Assembly (NCBI RefSeq): GCF_008935055.1
Contig: NZ_CP043028.1
Span: forward strand, 881,501-945,500
Source of the DNA: Pseudobutyrivibrio xylanivorans
Lineage (GTDB): Bacteria > Bacillota > Clostridia > Lachnospirales > Lachnospiraceae
Length of the DNA stretch: 64,000 bases
Reading direction: 5' to 3'
Part shown: piece after piece, positions 17,520 through 28,683 of the stretch
Layout of the letters: each line of letters starts with the position of its first letter
Position numbering within the stretch: position 1 is the first letter of the stretch
The notes under the pieces: model-generated
What the model saw: only the letters and a program-made list of their open reading frames with translations
Databases searched by the model: none
What the model was told of the DNA's origin: nothing
Position numbers and translations under genes: made by a program

Positions 17520-17921
17520 TTAAGCCTTTAAATCCTGTCGTACTAAGGCCTTCTTAAGAGCAATCTCTGCGCGAAGCAAATCTACGTTTTCGGCCTTGTT
17601 TGCCAAGCGCTCTCTAGCTCTATCCTCTGCGCTGCGGGCTCTTTCCAAATCAATTTCTTCAGGCCACTCAGCTATCTCTGCAAGCAATGTTACCTTGTCT
17701 GGCAAAACCTCAGCGAGGCCCGCATGAACAGCTGCTCTCTTCTGACCTTCTGCCTCATGTATTGTGCAAATGCCCGGCGCAATAACAGTGGTAAGAGGGA
17801 TGTGCTTTGGATATACACCAATCTGTCCCTCCACCGTATTAAATTCAACCATTTCAGCCTCTCCCTCATAAAAGGTTCGCTCAGGTGTAATGATTGATAC
17901 TTTAAAGGTGTTATCTGCCAT
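17520..17921 (-). CDS. atpC: F1 ATP synthase epsilon subunit
   Basis: 133 aa. The N-terminal beta-sandwich is clear (FKVSIITPERTFYEGEAEMV, GQIGVYPKHIPLTTVIAPG) and the C-terminal two-helix hairpin follows (DLERARSAEDRARERLANK). Epsilon is part of the central stalk and can inhibit ATP hydrolysis through the C-terminal helices. It follows atpD by 10 bp. Confidence 0.95.
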   Translation of the reverse strand: MADNTFKVSIITPERTFYEGEAEMVEFNTVEGQIGVYPKHIPLTTVIAPGICTIHEAEGQKRAAVHAGLAEVLPDKVTLLAEIAEWPEEIDLERARSAEDRARERLANKAENVDLLRAEIALKKALVRQDLKA

Positions 17922-17931
17922 AAGCCACCTC

Positions 17932-19347
<1,416 letters not shown>

Positions 19348-19351
19348 TTAG

Positions 19352-20218
19352 TTACGAAAGTGCTTCTGCACCAGCGATAATCTCGGTCAACTCCTGAGTA
19401 ATTGATCCCTGGCGGGCACGATTGTATTTTAATGATAGATCACTAATGATTTCCTCAGCATTATTTGTGGCTGAATCCATGGCTTGCATTCTAGCGCCAT
19501 TTTCTGAAGCAATAGCTTCAACCAATGCACCGTACACAAGTGAGGTTACATACTTAGGAACGATAAGATCAAGTGCCTCCTCTTCGTTCGGCTCGAAGTT
19601 CATAAGAGCTTCAGCCGCTGAAGACTTAGCTGCCTCAACATCCTCCTCTGCAATCTCTGCTGGAAGTAGCTTCATAAGCTTTGGAATCTGGCTAACTGTG
19701 TTTTTGAAGTGAGTATAAACAAGATAAATCTGTCCAATTTCCCCACTTGCATAAGCCGTAAGAACATCTTTACAAATGTTCATGGCATCTGCATAGGTTG
19801 GTGCCTCCATTACTGGAGAATAGTCCTTAGCCACCTCATATCCCTTGTGGGCAAGGCTATCACCGCCCTTGTGACCTACTACGTAAAGCTTAACATCCTC
19901 GGCCTTTAAGTCTGAGCCAGTAATCATCTTTACAATATTTGAATTGTATCCACCTGCAAGACCACGGTTGGATGTGATGACGATAACACCAATCTTTTCC
20001 GAGCCATTGTCCCTAAGATACTTATTGTTTACTGAACCAGCCTTTGCGAGCATACTACAAATCGTATTGTACATTGCATTAAAATACGGTGTAGTCTGCT
20101 CTGCTTTAGCACGAGCCTTTTGGAGCTTTACCGTAGAAACAAGCTTCATGGCCTTAGTGATCTGCTGAGTGCTACTTACACTCTGTTTTCTTCTTTTTAT
20201 GTCTCTCATTGAGGCCAT
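19352..20218 (-). CDS. atpG: F1 ATP synthase gamma subunit
   Basis: 288-aa central rotor shaft. N-terminal helix MRDIKRRKQSVSSTQQITKAM, the Rossmann-like middle (VIVITSNRGLAGGYNSNIVK) and the C-terminal helix with YNRARQGSITQELTEI ending in GAEALS are characteristic. Fifteen bp after atpA. Confidence 0.97.
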   Translation of the reverse strand: MASMRDIKRRKQSVSSTQQITKAMKLVSTVKLQKARAKAEQTTPYFNAMYNTICSMLAKAGSVNNKYLRDNGSEKIGVIVITSNRGLAGGYNSNIVKMITGSDLKAEDVKLYVVGHKGGDSLAHKGYEVAKDYSPVMEAPTYADAMNICKDVLTAYASGEIGQIYLVYTHFKNTVSQIPKLMKLLPAEIAEEDVEAAKSSAAEALMNFEPNEEEALDLIVPKYVTSLVYGALVEAIASENGARMQAMDSATNNAEEIISDLSLKYNRARQGSITQELTEIIAGAEALS

Positions 20219-20233
20219 AACAGATCACCCTCC

Positions 20234-21742
20234 TTACTTGTTGTAGGTCTTTTTACACTCCTCGATAGCCGAAATTAGCTTCTTTTCCATGTCGTCCTCG
20301 AGGACCTTAGTGCTTCTAATAGCCTCTGGAACTTCTGGATACTTGGTATCAACCAAATCAAACAGAGCCTTCTCAAAAGCCTGAATGTCTGCTGTTGGAA
20401 TATCAAGCAAATATTTCTTAGTAGCAGCATAGATAATCATAATCTGATACTCTACTGGCATTGGAGCATACTGTGGCTGCTTCAACATCTCTTTGATTCT
20501 TTCACCTTGAGCAAGCTTTTCAGCTGTATCTGCATCAAGCTCTGAACCAAACTGTGCGAAAGCAGCAAGCTCACGGTACTGAGCAAGCTCTACACGGATA
20601 GGAGCTGCAATTTTCTTCATAGCCTTAATCTGAGCAGAACCACCTACACGGGATACTGAAAGACCTGCGTTTACGGCTGGTCTGAAACCTGCATTAAATG
20701 CTTCTGTCTCAAGATAAATCTGACCATCAGTAATTGAGATAACGTTTGTAGGGATGTATGCAGATACATCTCCTGCCTGTGTCTCGATGATAGGTAATGC
20801 TGTAAGTGAGCCTCCGCCCAACTTATCAGAAAGTCTAGCTGCACGCTCAAGTAGTCTTGAGTGGAGGTAGAATACATCACCTGGATAAGCCTCACGTCCT
20901 GGTGGACGACGAAGAAGTAATGAAAGTGTACGATAAGCAGTAGCGTGCTTACTTAAATCATCATAGATGATAAGTACATCCTGTCCATTCTCCATCCACT
21001 CCTCACCGATAGCGCATCCTGAATAAGGAGCGATATACTGAAGTGGTGCAAGCTCTGATGCTGTAGCTGCAACTACTGTTGTCCAAGCCATAGCACCATA
21101 TTCTTCCAAAGTCTTAACAAGGGCTGCAACTGTTGATGCCTTCTGGCCAATCGCAACGTAAATACACTTTACGCCCTGCCCCTTCTGATTGATGATTGTA
21201 TCAATAGCAATAGCAGTCTTACCAGTCTGTCTATCACCGATAATAAGCTCACGCTGTCCACGTCCAATAGGAATCATGGAGTCGATAGCTTTAATACCTG
21301 TCTGCAGCGGAGTATCTACGGATTTACGAGAGATAACGCCTGATGCAACACGCTCGATAGGACGGAATTTTGAAGAATCAATAGGTCCTTTTCCATCGAT
21401 AGGCTGTCCCAATGCATTAACTACACGTCCAAGCATTGCGTCTCCAACTGGAACCTCAACAACACGACCTGTTGTTTTAACCTGATCGCCCTCGTTGATA
21501 TTCTTATCGTTTCCTAAAAGAACACAACCAACATTGTCTTCCTCAAGGTTTAAGACCATGCCGTAAACTTCGCCAGGGAACTCTAAAAGCTCACCCTGCA
21601 TAGCGTTTTGTAATCCGTGAATACGTGCGATTCCATCGGCAACCTGAATAACAGTTCCTACATCTGCCACGTCAAGCTGCGCTGCATAGCGTTTCATTTG
21701 CTCTTTAATAACCGAGCTAATCTCTTCTGGTTTTAAATTCAT
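20234..21742 (-). CDS. atpA: F1 ATP synthase alpha subunit
   Basis: Non-catalytic nucleotide-binding subunit, 502 aa when started at the ATG at 21742, which overlaps the atpH stop (ATGA) and has AGGTGA nine bases upstream. Walker [15 protein letters not shown] at about 170-183, the [20 protein letters not shown] segment and the signature [14 protein letters not shown] are present. Confidence 0.97.
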   Translation of the reverse strand: MNLKPEEISSVIKEQMKRYAAQLDVADVGTVIQVADGIARIHGLQNAMQGELLEFPGEVYGMVLNLEEDNVGCVLLGNDKNINEGDQVKTTGRVVEVPVGDAMLGRVVNALGQPIDGKGPIDSSKFRPIERVASGVISRKSVDTPLQTGIKAIDSMIPIGRGQRELIIGDRQTGKTAIAIDTIINQKGQGVKCIYVAIGQKASTVAALVKTLEEYGAMAWTTVVAATASELAPLQYIAPYSGCAIGEEWMENGQDVLIIYDDLSKHATAYRTLSLLLRRPPGREAYPGDVFYLHSRLLERAARLSDKLGGGSLTALPIIETQAGDVSAYIPTNVISITDGQIYLETEAFNAGFRPAVNAGLSVSRVGGSAQIKAMKKIAAPIRVELAQYRELAAFAQFGSELDADTAEKLAQGERIKEMLKQPQYAPMPVEYQIMIIYAATKKYLLDIPTADIQAFEKALFDLVDTKYPEVPEAIRSTKVLEDDMEKKLISAIEECKKTYNK

Positions 21743-22305
21743 GGAGCGCATTCACCTACTTTCAATTGAATATTTGATAACTCGTGTGACAATTTACTAA
21801 TTTGAGTCTTGATAGAACTATCAACGACTCTATCCTTAATGCGAATTACCATGCCCCCGATTAACTCAGGGTCTACTGTATAATCCATAACAAATGAACT
21901 ATAAGCGGTAGTTTCTAATAAACGCTTCTCGACATCATTTTTCTGAGCATCGGTAAGCTCAAATGGTGTTGAAATAAAGGCACGTCCGATTTTCTTATAA
22001 TCGTATACTCTTTCGATGAAGTATTTTAATACGTCCTCTATATCTTTAATGTGGTCCTTCTCCTCAAGCATTCTAAGTAGACCAACCATTTCACCACTTA
22101 CTCTGCCCTTGAAAATCTCGTCGATAATCTGAAGCTTTTCTTCTTTATTGATCTTAGGATGATTCATCATTTGAGAAAAGCCGTCGTTTGTTTTTACAAC
22201 TTCTATTACGCCCTCGGCTTCCTGTAAGAAGTCGTCGACCTTTCCTGTTTCCACGGCTAGCTCAAACAACGCATCACCATATACGTTTGAGACTAATTTA
22301 GCCAT
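21739..22305 (-). CDS. atpH: ATP synthase delta subunit
   Basis: 188-aa peripheral-stalk protein linking subunit b to the top of F1. N-terminus [21 protein letters not shown] and C-terminal [25 protein letters not shown] fit OSCP/delta. Overlaps atpF by 13 bp and atpA by 4 bp, indicating translational coupling. Confidence 0.95.
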   Translation of the reverse strand: MAKLVSNVYGDALFELAVETGKVDDFLQEAEGVIEVVKTNDGFSQMMNHPKINKEEKLQIIDEIFKGRVSGEMVGLLRMLEEKDHIKDIEDVLKYFIERVYDYKKIGRAFISTPFELTDAQKNDVEKRLLETTAYSSFVMDYTVDPELIGGMVIRIKDRVVDSSIKTQISKLSHELSNIQLKVGECAP

Positions 22306-22808
22306 GTTTTTTCACCCATTTCCTTAAGTGTCTGCTCTACTAAGGTATTCTGAATAGTTGTATCCATGTTAGCAGCAACAACCTTCTGTGCTAAAACTGC
22401 AGCAACAGAAATCATCTCCTGCTTAACCTCGTCTGCAACCTTCTTCTTCTCAAGCTCTGCCTCTTCGTTAGCACGAGCAACGATTGCGGCTGCCTCTTCC
22501 TTAGCATCGCTTACAATCTTGGTTTCATTCTTCAAGGCCTTTTGTCTTGCTTCAGCCAGGATAGCATCTCTTTCTTTGTTGATATCCTTAAGCTTTGCCT
22601 CGTACTCAAGCCTTAGCTTTTCTGCCTCTTCCTTATCTTTCTTAGCATCTGCGATGTCCCTTGCAATGCCATCCTTTCTATCCTGCAAAAGCTTTCTTGC
22701 TGGATTGAAAAGCTTGTTTGACATTATAAGGAATAGGAAGAATACTGCTATGGCTAAAAGTACTACGTCGTTCACCAACTGAACGTCTAAGTCAAATAGT
22801 CTTTCCAA
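22293..22808 (-). CDS. atpF: ATP synthase Fo subunit b
   Basis: 171-aa peripheral stalk. One N-terminal membrane span (VVLLAIAVFFLFLIMSNKLF), then a long charged helix rich in Ala, Lys and Glu with the GIARDIADAKKDKEEAEKLR pattern. The start is TTG at 22808, seven bases after GGAGGGG; no in-frame ATG is nearby upstream. A TTG start plus the hairpins between atpE and atpF may lower output relative to subunit c. Confidence 0.93.
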   Translation of the reverse strand: MERLFDLDVQLVNDVVLLAIAVFFLFLIMSNKLFNPARKLLQDRKDGIARDIADAKKDKEEAEKLRLEYEAKLKDINKERDAILAEARQKALKNETKIVSDAKEEAAAIVARANEEAELEKKKVADEVKQEMISVAAVLAQKVVAANMDTTIQNTLVEQTLKEMGEKTWLN

Positions 22809-22858
22809 CTTTTAGCCCCTCCTTAACTTCCTAAAAATTTATTACTCTAACTTATTGA

Positions 22859-22939
22859 AGAAGTGCCATTAAAGATTTGCTTCGCAAATGGGCACTTCTG
22901 GATATCAAGGAACCTCCCTAAAGGGTCCCTCCTTGATAT
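22859..22939. repeat. Tandem hairpins between atpE and atpF
   Basis: Two adjacent stems: hairpin A, AGAAGTGCC (22859-22867) / GGCACTTCT (22891-22899) with an inner ATTTGC-TTC-GCAAAT; hairpin B, ATATCAAGGA (22902-22911) / TCCTTGATAT (22930-22939). Neither is followed by a long U run on the minus strand, so they look like mRNA stability or stoichiometry elements rather than terminators. Hairpin A shares TGCTTCG in its loop with the dispersed terminator family. Confidence 0.75.
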
Positions 22940-22941
22940 AT

Positions 22942-23247
<306 letters not shown>

Positions 23248-23255
23248 TCAAAGTT

Positions 23256-23984
23256 TTACGAATCCCCATAACTTTGAGTTATGTACGTCATAGTTAACAT
23301 ACAGAATACGTAGGTCTGGATTGCACCTGAGAAAATATCGAAATAGACATGCAATGCTGCAGGCCATACAAGGGCGAACTTTCCTAGCAATCCATACACA
23401 AGACCCATGATGATAGTTCCTGAAAGAACGTTTGCAAACAAACGTAGTGACATAGAAATTGGTACCGCAATGTCGGAAATGACATTGATAGGCATCCAAA
23501 TTGGCAACCATGGTGGCAATGGAGAACACTTGTCAATCCAAATGTCCTTTGCACTCTGATGCCTAATCTTAACTACATGGATGCAAACAAAGGTAATTAA
23601 TGCCAGCGCAAGTGTTGTACCGTAATCGGCTGTTGGTGGTCTTAGTCCAACCAAACCAGATAAGTTAGATACCAAGATGAAGCAGAATATCGTACAAATC
23701 CAGTTTGCAAACACTGGTGCGTGCTTACCCATACTGCCTTCCACCATTCCATCTAAAAGTGAAACAATCAACTCCAAGATGCTTTGGAAGGTATCAGGAA
23801 CTTCAGTGGCATGCTTAAGCTTTCTGTTAGCGATTATGGAGAAAACCACTAAAGACAGCCATACGATTAGTATGCAAACATGAGACGTGGTAATCCATAC
23901 TTCCTGTCCGAAGACTGTGTAAGAGAACAATCCTTTTATCATGTCTACAGTATCGCTTGAGGCCAGTAAAATTCCTTCTGTCAC
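23256..23984 (-). CDS. atpB: ATP synthase Fo subunit a
   Basis: 242-aa stator channel subunit with five to six membrane spans. The essential Arg is in PISMSLRLFANVLSG, and FILVSNLSGLVGLRPPTADY and the C-terminal span fit subunit a. Start is GTG at 23984, close after AGGAGGAGGT. It follows the atpI-like gene by 31 bp and precedes atpE by 53 bp. Confidence 0.96.
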   Translation of the reverse strand: MTEGILLASSDTVDMIKGLFSYTVFGQEVWITTSHVCILIVWLSLVVFSIIANRKLKHATEVPDTFQSILELIVSLLDGMVEGSMGKHAPVFANWICTIFCFILVSNLSGLVGLRPPTADYGTTLALALITFVCIHVVKIRHQSAKDIWIDKCSPLPPWLPIWMPINVISDIAVPISMSLRLFANVLSGTIIMGLVYGLLGKFALVWPAALHVYFDIFSGAIQTYVFCMLTMTYITQSYGDS

Positions 23985-24015
23985 ACTTTCACCTCCTCCT
24001 ACTATTAAATTTCTC

Positions 24016-24441
24016 CTAACTAAGTACTTCCCTTTCTATATCTTTATCAACTTTGTTGATATGGAAAGCCTTTATTAGCAAAGGTTGTGCGTAGGCACTA
24101 ACCTTGAGCCCAAGAACACCGATGAGTGCTGTAAACATATTTCCCAGCTTAAAGTACGTCATCGTAATCATAATTGCACACAATACCAGATATCTCATAA
24201 CCGACTTAAAGGACAATAGTTTTTCATGTCCCTGTCCAATTCTTACTGATTCCTCAATAATCATAGAAATATGAATGGCCATTCCAACCGCACAGGCTAT
24301 TCCGATTAAAAGTCCAGTTGTATATCTGATTTTGTCGCTGACAAACCAAACTCCAATCAACTCTACAAGTAGTCCGTAAGCAAGTATTCCTAAAACAAGC
24401 ATTGGCAATGCCTGATTCAGACGCTTCATCCATTTAATCAT
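24016..24441 (-). CDS. atpI: ATP synthase subunit I (AtpI-like)
   Basis: 141 aa with four membrane spans (LPMLVLGILAYGLLVELIGV; GLLIGIACAVGMAIHISMII; YLVLCAIMITMTYFKLG; a short last one). Size, topology and position immediately before atpB are those of AtpI, which assists c-ring assembly. Sequence conservation in this family is low, so position carries much of the call. Confidence 0.8.
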   Translation of the reverse strand: MIKWMKRLNQALPMLVLGILAYGLLVELIGVWFVSDKIRYTTGLLIGIACAVGMAIHISMIIEESVRIGQGHEKLLSFKSVMRYLVLCAIMITMTYFKLGNMFTALIGVLGLKVSAYAQPLLIKAFHINKVDKDIEREVLS

Positions 24442-24447
24442 GTCTAA

Positions 24448-24753
24448 TTATTCCCTATTTAGTTCTCCCTGAGCCTTATTATTATCAAGAGCCTCTTTTT
24501 CCAGTCTTCTTGCCCGCTGTCCTGGGGATTCCTCATTTTTAAGATACCCCCTAACCGACCGGTAGGCCCCATTAAAAGCTGCTACAATACCGATTAGTAT
24601 TCCGCCTATAGCAAATCCCTGCTTTCCAGTCTTTGATGTAATAAAAGTTCCTATCAAAGTACAAAGCAGAATCGGTACAATTACATTTATTCCAAATTGA
24701 AGCACCATCACCAATGAATTGGCAACAGCCTTATATTGCTTTTTATCTCTCAT
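24448..24753 (-). CDS. atpZ: AtpZ/AtpQ-like small ATP synthase accessory protein
   Basis: 101 aa, two membrane spans (MVLQFGINVIVPILLCTLIG and FAIGGILIGIVAAFNGAYRS) followed by a charged tail. This is the AtpZ pattern; in other bacteria AtpZ pairs with AtpI to load Mg2+ or help c-ring assembly. It is the first gene of the atp set, 6 bp before atpI. Confidence 0.75.
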   Translation of the reverse strand: MRDKKQYKAVANSLVMVLQFGINVIVPILLCTLIGTFITSKTGKQGFAIGGILIGIVAAFNGAYRSVRGYLKNEESPGQRARRLEKEALDNNKAQGELNRE

Positions 24754-24773
24754 ACTAGTGTCGTCACTTAGTA

Positions 24774-25259
24774 CTACATTACTATCTTTACTTCTCTACC
24801 AGTGTGCTCATACTGATAGAATTCTACTCCAGCTGCTCTAAGCATTCTCTTTGATGCAATAACTGAAGGTGTGTTTTCATATTTATCGCTATCGTAGATG
24901 ATAGTTTTGATGCCAGACTGAATTATAGCCTTAGCACATTCGTTACATGGGAAAAGTGATACATACAACTTTGAGCCTTCAAGTGAACCTCCCCTATAGT
25001 TCAAAATCGCATTCAGCTCGCTGTGTGTTGTGTAGAAATATTTATTTTCCAGAGGGTCCCCTACTCTTGCCCAAGGGAACTCATCATCTGAACAACCATT
25101 TGGAAAACCATTGTAGCCCATTGATAAAATCTTGTTATCCTGGCTAACAATACAAGCTCCAACCTGTGTATTTGGGTCTTTAGATCTCATACCCGATAAT
25201 ACTGCAACGCCCATAAAGTACTCATCCCAGCTAATGTAATCTAGTCTCTTGTCACTCAT
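24774..25259 (-). CDS. comEB: Deoxycytidylate deaminase (ComEB family)
   Basis: 161-aa zinc enzyme deaminating dCMP to dUMP for thymidylate synthesis. Zinc and catalytic residues: HSELNAIL (His plus catalytic Glu) and PCNECAKAI (two Cys). RLDYISWDEYFMGVAVLSG is the usual N-terminus. Twenty bp upstream of atpZ, so it may share the atp transcript. Confidence 0.93.
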   Translation of the reverse strand: MSDKRLDYISWDEYFMGVAVLSGMRSKDPNTQVGACIVSQDNKILSMGYNGFPNGCSDDEFPWARVGDPLENKYFYTTHSELNAILNYRGGSLEGSKLYVSLFPCNECAKAIIQSGIKTIIYDSDKYENTPSVIASKRMLRAAGVEFYQYEHTGREVKIVM

Positions 25260-25313
25260 GGTCCTTCCTCCAATACATTTGTGCCCTAGTTTTTAGTAAT
25301 AATATTTGGTGGT

Positions 25314-25766
25314 CTATGCCTCCAATAACTTAATAAGCTTTTCTATTGATACCTTTAAAACCTCATAACACAAACCGTAGGTTTGCACTGATCCACCGTA
25401 AGGATCCATTACTTCAAGCTCGTCCCCAACGAGCTCATTCAGAAGTCTGGTGTTTTCCTCGGTGGCATTTGAATATTCACTTAAAATCTTACGCAGCCCT
25501 GCCTCTTCCATTGTTATTACAAGGGTGTTTTCCGAAAAATCGGTATCCTGAAGCTGCTTAGAGGAATAGTCCTTAAGTTCTATTCCATTGCTGATAAGAA
25601 CTGCGTCCGCCTTTTGATTTAGGGGCTCTGGAAACTGAACTATCAATCCCCTGGCCTCACAAATTATAGGCCTGGAATGTGGAATCGCATGGAATATAGC
25701 CGTAGCCATAGGTGCCCGCGACGTTCCACTACCCGACGCAAAAATCACTCTGTTAATATTATTCAT
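25314..25766 (-). CDS. Low-molecular-weight protein-tyrosine-phosphatase fold, catalytic Cys replaced by Ser
   Basis: 150-aa protein with the LMW-PTP outline. The P loop that should read C-x5-R-S/T appears as ASGSGTSRAPMA: position 11 is Ser (codon TCG) where the nucleophilic Cys belongs, while R17 is kept. The general-acid loop is present as EVMDPYGGS. A Ser nucleophile is not known to support normal activity in this family, so the protein may be a pseudophosphatase, a binding protein, or use other chemistry. It is 15 bp downstream of sua5, a common position for a true LMW-PTP. No frameshift or decay seen; the frame is intact. Confidence 0.8.
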   Translation of the reverse strand: MNNINRVIFASGSGTSRAPMATAIFHAIPHSRPIICEARGLIVQFPEPLNQKADAVLISNGIELKDYSSKQLQDTDFSENTLVITMEEAGLRKILSEYSNATEENTRLLNELVGDELEVMDPYGGSVQTYGLCYEVLKVSIEKLIKLLEA

Positions 25767-25781
25767 CCCTCAATCCTCTTG

Positions 25782-26843
25782 CTAGACCTCCAAGGTTTTC
25801 TGTCCCGCAGCCTTGAGCAATCTATTCATAATTGCCTGTCCCATCTTTGGAGTAACGAAGCTTTCTGAATAAATCAAATCAACGTCCAGCTCATCAAATT
25901 CTCTCAAAATATTGTAAAGGTTGTGAGCAATGGACTTCTCATCCGCTCTGTCACCAATGACAAGCACTTCTCCGCATTTATACTTGTCCTTTGTCTCCTC
26001 GGTGGCAATAACTCCCACCTTCTTGCCAGCTTCAGTCCCCTCTAAAGCAAGCCTATTAATGGTTTCAACAACCTTATTATCTTCTCCTGAAACGATTGTC
26101 AAATCGCCCTTCGGTGCATAATGCTTGTAGCGCATACCTGGTGCCTTTGGCTTCGCTCCGCCTGTGGTACCCTTGTCGTTATACACGATACCCGGATCGA
26201 TTCGAACCTCTCCAACCACCTCTCTTAGCATGTCCATATTGATATAACCAGGACGAAGTATTGTAACAACATCCTCTGTCAAATCAACAATTGTGGACTC
26301 AAGACCTATATCAACTGCACCACCGTCAAGAATTGCCTCTATCTTTCCAGACAAATCCTCATATACATGACTTGCCTTGGTAGGACTAGGCCTTCCTGAT
26401 GTATTTGCACTTGGTGCTGCAATCATACAGCCGCTTTCCTCAATAAGAGCAAGTGCCACCGGATTATTTGGCATTCTAACTGCCACCGTATCAAGACCTC
26501 CCGTGGTCTCGTAAGGAATGACCTCATTCTTGTTGCAGACCATTGTAAGTGGACCTGGCCAAAACGCATCCGCAAGCCTTCGTGCCGTGTCTGGTAAATC
26601 CTTTGTAATCTGCTCAAGCTGTTCAAACTTTGCTATATGTACAATTAAAGGGTTGTCCGACGGACGACCCTTTGCCTGATATATCTTTCTTGAGGCCTCT
26701 TTGTCCGTGGCGTCACCGCCTAATCCATAAACTGTTTCAGTGGGAAATGCAACCAGCCCACCATTTTTTAGAATCTCAGAAGCCTCTCTGATATGCTCTA
26801 TATTGATTGGCTCCTGTGAAACATCCATAATCCTAGTAATCAT
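25782..26843 (-). CDS. sua5: Threonylcarbamoyl-AMP synthase (Sua5 long form)
   Basis: 353 aa. N-terminal YrdC domain: GGLVAFPTETVYGLGGDATD, KGRPSDNPLIVHI, SANTSGRPSPT; C-terminal Sua5 domain from about residue 215 (PGMRYKHYAPKGDL). It makes L-threonylcarbamoyl-AMP for the t6A37 modification of ANN-decoding tRNAs. Start chosen at the ATG at 26843; the longer frame begins with TTG at 26849. A perfect TATAAT lies only 7 bp upstream, implying a leaderless or very short-leader mRNA, or start at the later ATG at 26828. Confidence 0.95.
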   Translation of the reverse strand: MITRIMDVSQEPINIEHIREASEILKNGGLVAFPTETVYGLGGDATDKEASRKIYQAKGRPSDNPLIVHIAKFEQLEQITKDLPDTARRLADAFWPGPLTMVCNKNEVIPYETTGGLDTVAVRMPNNPVALALIEESGCMIAAPSANTSGRPSPTKASHVYEDLSGKIEAILDGGAVDIGLESTIVDLTEDVVTILRPGYINMDMLREVVGEVRIDPGIVYNDKGTTGGAKPKAPGMRYKHYAPKGDLTIVSGEDNKVVETINRLALEGTEAGKKVGVIATEETKDKYKCGEVLVIGDRADEKSIAHNLYNILREFDELDVDLIYSESFVTPKMGQAIMNRLLKAAGQKTLEV

Positions 26844-26850
26844 ACTCAAA

Positions 26851-26878
26851 ATTATATCACTTTTCCCTTAGAACACAA
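26851..26878 (-). promoter_or_regulatory. Probable promoter of sua5
   Basis: Minus strand: TTGTGT (26878-26873), 16-nt spacer, TATAAT (26856-26851). Predicted start about 7 nt below the -10, at or next to the ATG at 26843. Confidence 0.5.
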
Positions 26879-26898
26879 TCTTTTTAACACTGTGAAAC

Positions 26899-26914
26899 AC
26901 CCGTCGCTACGGGT
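26899..26914 (-). terminator. Hairpin after GH18 gene
   Basis: ACCCGT (26899-26904), loop CGCT, ACGGGT (26909-26914). Downstream minus-strand sequence is U-rich but broken (GTTTC), so a weak terminator at best. It lies 32 bp past the GH18 stop. Confidence 0.45.
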
Positions 26915-26946
26915 AAACTATGATTTTTCTGTGACTTTACACCAAT

Positions 26947-28683
26947 TTAGAAATATTTAGCTATGATATTCCATACTCCTGTACTATCAAAGCCTTTCTT
27001 CCAAAAGGCTCCACCAGCCAAGCCGGCCTCTTTCATAACCTTAAGCTTTTCCTCTATTGAAGTTTCATCCTCAACCCAAATCTTGTAGGTAGTATCACCC
27101 TTAGTATATTCTCCGTAATACTGCCCCTCTGTCTCATCCCAATTTGTAGTTACACCATTAGTCTTTAAATAGCTTTGGATTGCATTCATACCATACGCTG
27201 TACTGCTTACGCTGCCATCAGATGCTACTTCCCAAACTCTACAGTAAAATGGCATTCCAAGAATTACCTGCTCTGCTGGAACTTCACTCACTGTATCCTC
27301 AACACCCTGCTTAACCCAGTCCAGAGATGCCACTGAGCCAGCTTCCTCACTACCACCGTAGTGCTCGTCGTAACCCATTATTACCACATAATCCGCATAC
27401 TTAGCCTGCTCTGCTCTACTATAGATTGCTGAAGATGCAGTAGGAACATAATTGTCGACAGAAAGAACGATATCATTCTTTTCACACTTAATCGAAAGTT
27501 CCTTAATAAACTGGATATATCCGTCCGCTGCTGCACCTGAGAGCTGCTCTATGTCAATATTAATTCCATCCAAACCATAGGTAATTGCCTGTGCAATCAA
27601 ATTGTTTACTAGCGTATCTCTTGCGGATGTTGTATTAAGCACAGTAGTTGTATCAACACTATCGTCTTCAAGATTACTAATAAGGCCCCAAACCTGAACA
27701 TTATTTGCATGACAAACGCTCACATAACTACTGCTGGCAATTGATGCTATTCCGCCCTTATTATCATTAAGGTAAAACCATGTTGGTGACATTACTGTCA
27801 CCTTTCCACAATTTGACAGGATATTTGCGATATCACCATTAGCTGCCTGAGATGTAACCTGATGCCACAAAAGAGCTATATCTTTCCCAGCAGAAATATG
27901 CTTGTAATTGCGCTCTGGTAACGAGGCAGCTACCACATAATTTTCATCATCATTTAATGAAAAAGCACTATTCTTGATGTAACCCATTACACCTTTTTCA
28001 GATATTACAAAGCTCCACTTTCCAGTGTCTCTAAGCACATAAAGGACTTCTCCTTTTGTCGTATCTTCAAGAACAGGACTCTTTGGACCGTTTAGTTTTC
28101 TAATTTGAGACTTATGCTTTATCTGCCCCAAACTGCATTCATAACCGACTGTATTTACAAATACTCTGTCTGGTGAAGAGTAATACATACAGTCAAAATC
28201 TGTCAGAAGCTTCATATAGTCTGTGGCAATATAAACAGTTCCGTCCTGTGCCAGCATAACCTCATGTCCAAGACTATTATTGCTCTTATCGATTGTATAA
28301 TCGCTGCTTCCAACTGTAGCTGTGTAAATCTCTGAATCAGTTGCATATCTTAATGTAATTTCTGTCGGATCATAAACATAACCATCGTCAAGGTATTCCT
28401 TCACGAAGCCAATTTCCAGATATACATTATCATTCTTTACTATCGCATATCCTGCAGACTCCTCTTCTGAAACAGTCTTGTATTCACCATTTAAAATCAC
28501 AACCGCTTCGTTATCATGCGAATTTGTGAAATAATCGCTAAGCTCCATGTGCTCCTTTGTGGGTGCATACTTTTTGATGTAATATGCTCCTCCAATCAGT
28601 AGCATCACTGCCAACATTCCTACTGCGATATATATGTATCCTCTAGGGATATAGTGTCTTTTTTTTCTCCTTCGGTAGCCCAT
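26947..28683 (-). CDS. Membrane-anchored GH18-family protein (YaaH/SleL-like) with SH3 segment
   Basis: 578 aa. N-terminal cytoplasmic basic stretch, a membrane anchor at about 14-36, a 150-residue extracytoplasmic region, an SH3-like segment (about 194-242), then a GH18 barrel from about 258 to the end. The active-site motif is DGINIDIEQ at 372-380, so catalytic Glu is E379; the DxxDxDxE pattern has Asn at the third position, as in spore-germination and cell-wall GH18 proteins. VVIMGYDEHYGGS and the last-strand tryptophan region AFWKKG fit. Likely acts on cell-wall glycan or as a wall-binding protein; substrate unknown. Confidence 0.85.
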   Translation of the reverse strand: MGYRRRKKRHYIPRGYIYIAVGMLAVMLLIGGAYYIKKYAPTKEHMELSDYFTNSHDNEAVVILNGEYKTVSEEESAGYAIVKNDNVYLEIGFVKEYLDDGYVYDPTEITLRYATDSEIYTATVGSSDYTIDKSNNSLGHEVMLAQDGTVYIATDYMKLLTDFDCMYYSSPDRVFVNTVGYECSLGQIKHKSQIRKLNGPKSPVLEDTTKGEVLYVLRDTGKWSFVISEKGVMGYIKNSAFSLNDDENYVVAASLPERNYKHISAGKDIALLWHQVTSQAANGDIANILSNCGKVTVMSPTWFYLNDNKGGIASIASSSYVSVCHANNVQVWGLISNLEDDSVDTTTVLNTTSARDTLVNNLIAQAITYGLDGINIDIEQLSGAAADGYIQFIKELSIKCEKNDIVLSVDNYVPTASSAIYSRAEQAKYADYVVIMGYDEHYGGSEEAGSVASLDWVKQGVEDTVSEVPAEQVILGMPFYCRVWEVASDGSVSSTAYGMNAIQSYLKTNGVTTNWDETEGQYYGEYTKGDTTYKIWVEDETSIEEKLKVMKEAGLAGGAFWKKGFDSTGVWNIIAKYF

